9,987 bases of DNA from the NCBI GenBank assembly GCA_002170915.1, contig NHHQ01000015.1, forward strand, positions 1-9,987, in the 5' to 3' direction. The notes beneath the pieces are model-generated. The model saw nothing but the letters and a program-made list of their open reading frames with translations. It had not been told where the DNA came from and did not search any database. Source of the stretch: Rhodospirillaceae bacterium TMED167 (GTDB taxonomy: Bacteria > Pseudomonadota > Alphaproteobacteria > Rhodospirillales_A > UBA2165). Every line of letters begins with the position of its first letter. Position 1 is the stretch's first letter. This document shows, in pieces, positions 6,916 through 9,987 of the stretch. The position numbers and the translations under genes were made by a program.

Positions 6916-7228
6916 TTACTCCAGATTAATGTCAAACCCCAATGTCTTTGCCTCGCAGTATGACCTCAAGTTTTAGAATTTTTACAAAAAAACAAGAAGA
7001 AGTTTTATCCTACTTTGGCGACCTTGTGATTCAATGTTGCGTTACGGCTCAGCCCTTATTATGACTAAGTGCCTGCCTTTGGGGTATACACAGCATGTCT
7101 TGGTTTAAAAATATAATTGTCATCTGATCGGTAAGCCGTACTGTTTTTATTTACCAACCAGATGGGAGCTTATAGTCAGGCTAACAAAGCATCACTAATC
7201 TTCCGATGTTTTGTGCTCAAGAATTTCC
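6916..7228 (-). other. Intergenic region between the two minus-strand cyclase units
   Basis: This 313-base gap lies between the stop of the CHASE2 cyclase and the GTG of the coiled-coil gene. No coding frame of note is present. A weak inverted repeat GGTAA...TTACC with a long loop is near 7132-7157, but there is no convincing GC-rich hairpin followed by T residues. The part near 6970-7010 is AT-rich, as expected for a promoter. The gap is long enough for the downstream pair to have its own promoter, so I do not assume that the two cyclases are cotranscribed. Confidence 0.5.
7007..7034 (-). promoter_or_regulatory. Possible sigma70-like promoter for the coiled-coil/GAF cyclase operon
   Basis: On the minus strand TTGAAT (7034-7029) is followed after 16 bases by TAGGAT (7012-7007). 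Each hexamer matches four of six consensus bases. Transcription would begin near 7000, giving a leader of about 85 bases before GTG 6915. Such matches arise often by chance in AT-rich DNA. Confidence 0.22.
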
Positions 7229-9844
7229 TTACTTAGTTGTTGCGATGAAGACACCATCCCAATTTTTAGGTGGCGGAGACACCTCATATTGTCGAATTCT
7301 AGATTCGTACAAGTCACATAAAACATCTAACCTAAAGCGGTCACTGGAAGCGGCTTTGACAGCTAATAGTGGGCCAACTTCTTGGTCCGCGGCAGCTTCT
7401 GCCGCATCACGAACCTTTTGGATTAAATTCTTTGCCTTATCCCAATCCTGACTCTGGTAAACTCTTATCATTTCTGAGACTGTCTTTTTTATGGAGATGA
7501 AGACAGGATCCTTGGCTATTTCCTCATCACCCAACAAAGCGTAAATTTGGAGACCAACTGTTTTCCCCTTAACCTGAATTAAGTCGAGTTCGATGATAGC
7601 AAACTCTTCGACATGCTCATACGTGTTGGGTCCGATTACGATGTCGACGCCATAGGTTTTGGACTGACCCTCAAGCCTGGCCGCCGTATTTACGGTATCA
7701 CCCAAAACCGAATAATCCATGCGCTGGGCCGTACCCATGTTACCAACAACGGCCTCTCCAGAATTCAGACCTAAACCAACCTTTAGGTCCAAGTGTTTTC
7801 GCCCCTCCTCTCTTGCCTCCTGCTTTAATCTGGCATTTAGCGGGGCCATTGCCTGCACCATTGCGAGTGCCGACCGACAACCATCCTCGGCATGTTTAAT
7901 GTCATCCAATGGCGCGTTCCAAAAGGCCATAATGCAATCACCCATGTATTTGTCGATGGTTCCATTGCGTTGCAAAATTATGTCTGTTAGCGGAGTAAGT
8001 AGCTTGTTTATCAGTACCGTTAGTCCCTCCGCGTCGAAAAGTTCAGATATACTCGTAAAACCTCTTACATCGCAAAAAAGCAACGTCATTTCTCTTTTTG
8101 ATCCGCCAAGAGTTAAAAGTGAGGGGTCTTCCACCACACTCTCAACCATCGCAGGTGACAGATATTTACTAAAGGCATCCCGTGTTTGGCGTCGCTGTGC
8201 CTCTTCAGACGAATATCCTAAATATGTAAGGGTTACGTAAATTATTAGTACCGCCGTTATGCCGAAAGCAGCATCTATGAGAACTCTTTCCTCTGAAAAT
8301 AATAACCAAGAGGCAGCACCTGCAGATATGCTGACAAATACGAAAAATAGTAGCGACCACTTTGCACCTAAACTCGGGACCAAAACTATTATTATCAGTC
8401 CTGCTACGAGTGCCAGCGCCATTTCAGCTGCATCCGCATATCCAGGTCGCGTAAGAAACTGCTGTGTAAGGACTGATTCAATAAGTTGAGCGTGTATCTC
8501 CACGCCGGGAATGAAACGTTCAGTCGGCACTGTTTTTATATCAAGAAGTCCAGCAGCGGAAGTTCCTATTAGTGCTATTTTACCCCGCAATTTTAATGGA
8601 TCCACGGATCCTGACAACACGTCTTTGGCAGAAACATATTTTGCCGCGTCCGTTTTACTAAAATAAGGCCACATTCTTCCATTGCGGTCAGTTTCTGCAC
8701 TCACAGCTGCCATTGTGAGCAATGCCAGTTTATCGGGATTGAAGTTTGCTTTTGGCTTGAACTTCCGTATCCGGTATTTCTTGCTGACCTTTGCGAGGGC
8801 CCCCCGATGTATAAGTTTTTTCTGCCCCTGGCCCACATCTATCTCCAGGAAAAGTAAGCGGTTATAAGTAGAGCTGTAAGGAAGTTTTGGGACATTTATG
8901 TCATCGAGAATTTCTCGCGGTATCGTAAATTGTCGCTTCGGCCCAATTTTTACCTCTTCAATACCGGCAACTCCCCCGAAGGCAACAACGCCCCGACGAC
9001 CAGCGGCAAGGCGCATAACTTCAATGCCCAGAGCCGGATACAAGCGATCACTGTTCCTAAAGAAGGCGGGCACCCGCCTCACGATGCCATCCACCTCTGG
9101 TTCAAGAGCTAATAGACCATGCCCCGCCGCCATGCGCTCAATGTCTGGGACATTCCTGAGAATACCACTGACCTCTGTAACCCATTTCTGTGGTCTAGGT
9201 GCACCCTTCGCCTGACGTTCAAAAACTCTGTTTTTGAGCGGCTTACGATCCTCATATTCTCTTTCGATTGGAAGAACAGTTTGGCCAACTACTATCCTCT
9301 TAGCGCTTTTAATTGTTTGCCCAAATATCGCGTCATTTTTTGGAATTTTCATCAGCTTTGCGATGGTCTCTTTATCCAAACCAACCACGCTTTTCACTAC
9401 GTTGTCACCATTCATTCGGTCAGGTTCGGCAAAAATTATGTCAAAGCCAAGCACCGCAGTGCCATATTTAAAGGCGTTTGAGACTAACTGTGCCAGCTGA
9501 TTTCGAGGCCAAGGCCATTGACCGATCTCCATAAGGCTATCCTCATCGAGATCGATAATTACTACTGGACTATCCTTTAGAATTTCTCGAGGCGTGATAT
9601 TTTGATAGTAATCAAACACCTTTAACCGGACAGTTTGGAGGGGACTGGGATCAAAAACCCGCACCGCCATAAAACCAGAGAGAAGAGCCAACCCAATCCA
9701 GCGAGCTTTCCCAATCTTGAATTCCCGTTTTTTGCTGTTCTGTGATGAACTTCTGACTTTGGCGCCGAGCATCCCAGCAATCGTCGTAGTCAAGAGACCT
9801 ACCAGTCGATCTAACAATAACAATTTTTGGGCACGTTTTATCAT
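7229..9844 (-). CDS. Membrane-bound CHASE2-domain class III adenylate cyclase
   Basis: An 871-residue sensor cyclase making cAMP from ATP. The N-terminus (1-47) is basic and partly amphipathic; the first membrane segment is about 48-64. An extracytoplasmic CHASE2 domain follows, about 68-460, with the typical V-V-I-I-D-L-D-E and W-P-W-P-R signatures near 95-114 and the G-K-I-A-L-I-G strand near 421. Three closely spaced membrane helices are about 470-492, 496-516 and 522-543. The cytoplasmic cyclase domain is about 580-770: metal-binding D592 and D636, adenine-side K632 and S712, transition-state N719 and R723 are all present, so it should be active. A helical C-terminus ends in P-K-N-W-D-G-V (859-865). 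The CHASE2 ligand is unknown. The start at ATG 9844 is preceded only by GGAT about ten bases away, a weak ribosome binding site; a second in-frame-independent ATG at 9854 belongs to another frame. The gene may be divergent from a gene at the right edge. Confidence 0.95.
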   Translation of the reverse strand: MIKRAQKLLLLDRLVGLLTTTIAGMLGAKVRSSSQNSKKREFKIGKARWIGLALLSGFMAVRVFDPSPLQTVRLKVFDYYQNITPREILKDSPVVIIDLDEDSLMEIGQWPWPRNQLAQLVSNAFKYGTAVLGFDIIFAEPDRMNGDNVVKSVVGLDKETIAKLMKIPKNDAIFGQTIKSAKRIVVGQTVLPIEREYEDRKPLKNRVFERQAKGAPRPQKWVTEVSGILRNVPDIERMAAGHGLLALEPEVDGIVRRVPAFFRNSDRLYPALGIEVMRLAAGRRGVVAFGGVAGIEEVKIGPKRQFTIPREILDDINVPKLPYSSTYNRLLFLEIDVGQGQKKLIHRGALAKVSKKYRIRKFKPKANFNPDKLALLTMAAVSAETDRNGRMWPYFSKTDAAKYVSAKDVLSGSVDPLKLRGKIALIGTSAAGLLDIKTVPTERFIPGVEIHAQLIESVLTQQFLTRPGYADAAEMALALVAGLIIIVLVPSLGAKWSLLFFVFVSISAGAASWLLFSEERVLIDAAFGITAVLIIYVTLTYLGYSSEEAQRRQTRDAFSKYLSPAMVESVVEDPSLLTLGGSKREMTLLFCDVRGFTSISELFDAEGLTVLINKLLTPLTDIILQRNGTIDKYMGDCIMAFWNAPLDDIKHAEDGCRSALAMVQAMAPLNARLKQEAREEGRKHLDLKVGLGLNSGEAVVGNMGTAQRMDYSVLGDTVNTAARLEGQSKTYGVDIVIGPNTYEHVEEFAIIELDLIQVKGKTVGLQIYALLGDEEIAKDPVFISIKKTVSEMIRVYQSQDWDKAKNLIQKVRDAAEAAADQEVGPLLAVKAASSDRFRLDVLCDLYESRIRQYEVSPPPKNWDGVFIATTK

Positions 9845-9947
9845 AAAAATTCATCCAAAAGGGGGTTTGCTAGTCATCATCTGTATAGCCTAACATGGTT
9901 ACACTATTTCCCAGGCCAGCTTGACCCAAACACCGCGAGAGCGCAAT

Positions 9948-9987
9948 ATGAACATGGACGATTCCGTTTTTTTTGCCGAAAAATTGA
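9948..9987 (+). CDS. Possible start of a divergent gene, cut by the window edge
   Basis: ATG at 9948 opens a frame that runs without a stop to the window end, giving 13 residues beginning M-N-M-D-D-S-V-F-F-A. GAGAG at 9937-9941, six bases upstream, could serve as a ribosome binding site; a second ATG is at 9954. The 103 bases between this start and that of the CHASE2 cyclase would then be a shared divergent promoter region. Thirteen residues cannot identify a family, and a chance open frame is quite possible. Confidence 0.3.
   Translation, partial: MNMDDSVFFAEKL

Noticed and set aside
7132..7157. GGTAA/TTACC inverted repeat as a terminator after the CHASE2 cyclase
   Set aside because: The stem is five base pairs with a 16-base AT-rich loop and no T run in the proper position.
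7719..8240. 173-residue plus-strand frame opposite the CHASE2 cyclase
   Set aside because: It lies across the catalytic domain of a clear gene on the other strand and has no family features.
9882..9910. TATACA -10-like hexamer upstream of the CHASE2 cyclase as a promoter
   Set aside because: The sequence 16-17 bases upstream has no resemblance to a -35 box.

Overview
The window looks like chromosomal DNA from a moderate-GC alphaproteobacterium, probably marine or Rhodospirillales-like. This is an inference from the RidA-type protein tail, the CHASE2 and tandem-GAF adenylate cyclases and a BacNav sodium channel. There is no sign of phage, insertion sequences, CRISPR, tRNA or rRNA.

Layout: (1) 3-149, + strand, last 48 residues of a RidA/YjgF-family protein. 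(2) 150-722, about 570 bases with no convincing gene. (3) 723-1574, + strand, a complete single-domain voltage-gated sodium channel with a TLESWS filter and a C-terminal coiled coil. (4) 1759-4089, + strand, an exported protein of about 776 residues: signal peptide, short ankyrin-like segment, very long Pro/Ser/Thr-rich linker and an unrecognised C-terminal domain. (5) 6915-4125, - strand, a translationally coupled pair: a small coiled-coil protein built from 36-residue repeats, then a soluble GAF-GAF-PAS class III adenylate cyclase. (6) 6916-7228, a non-coding gap with a weak promoter candidate. (7) 9844-7229, - strand, a membrane-bound CHASE2 class III adenylate cyclase. (8) 9948 to the window end, a possible divergent gene start.

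Functionally the window is dominated by signalling. Two adenylate cyclases with intact catalytic residues read different inputs: an extracytoplasmic CHASE2 sensor in one, and cytosolic ligand-binding GAF/PAS modules in the other. Both end in a helical region and a shared P-K-x-W-D-G-V tail. The sodium channel and exported linker protein converge on the cyclase cluster but are not in its operon, so any functional tie is inference.

The parts least explained by known families are: the repeat coiled-coil gene fused by an 8-base overlap to the GAF cyclase, whose motif partly recurs in the cyclase's own N-terminus; the exported protein, whose linker carries three amphipathic-looking motifs at exact 70-residue intervals; and the tail shared by the two cyclases.
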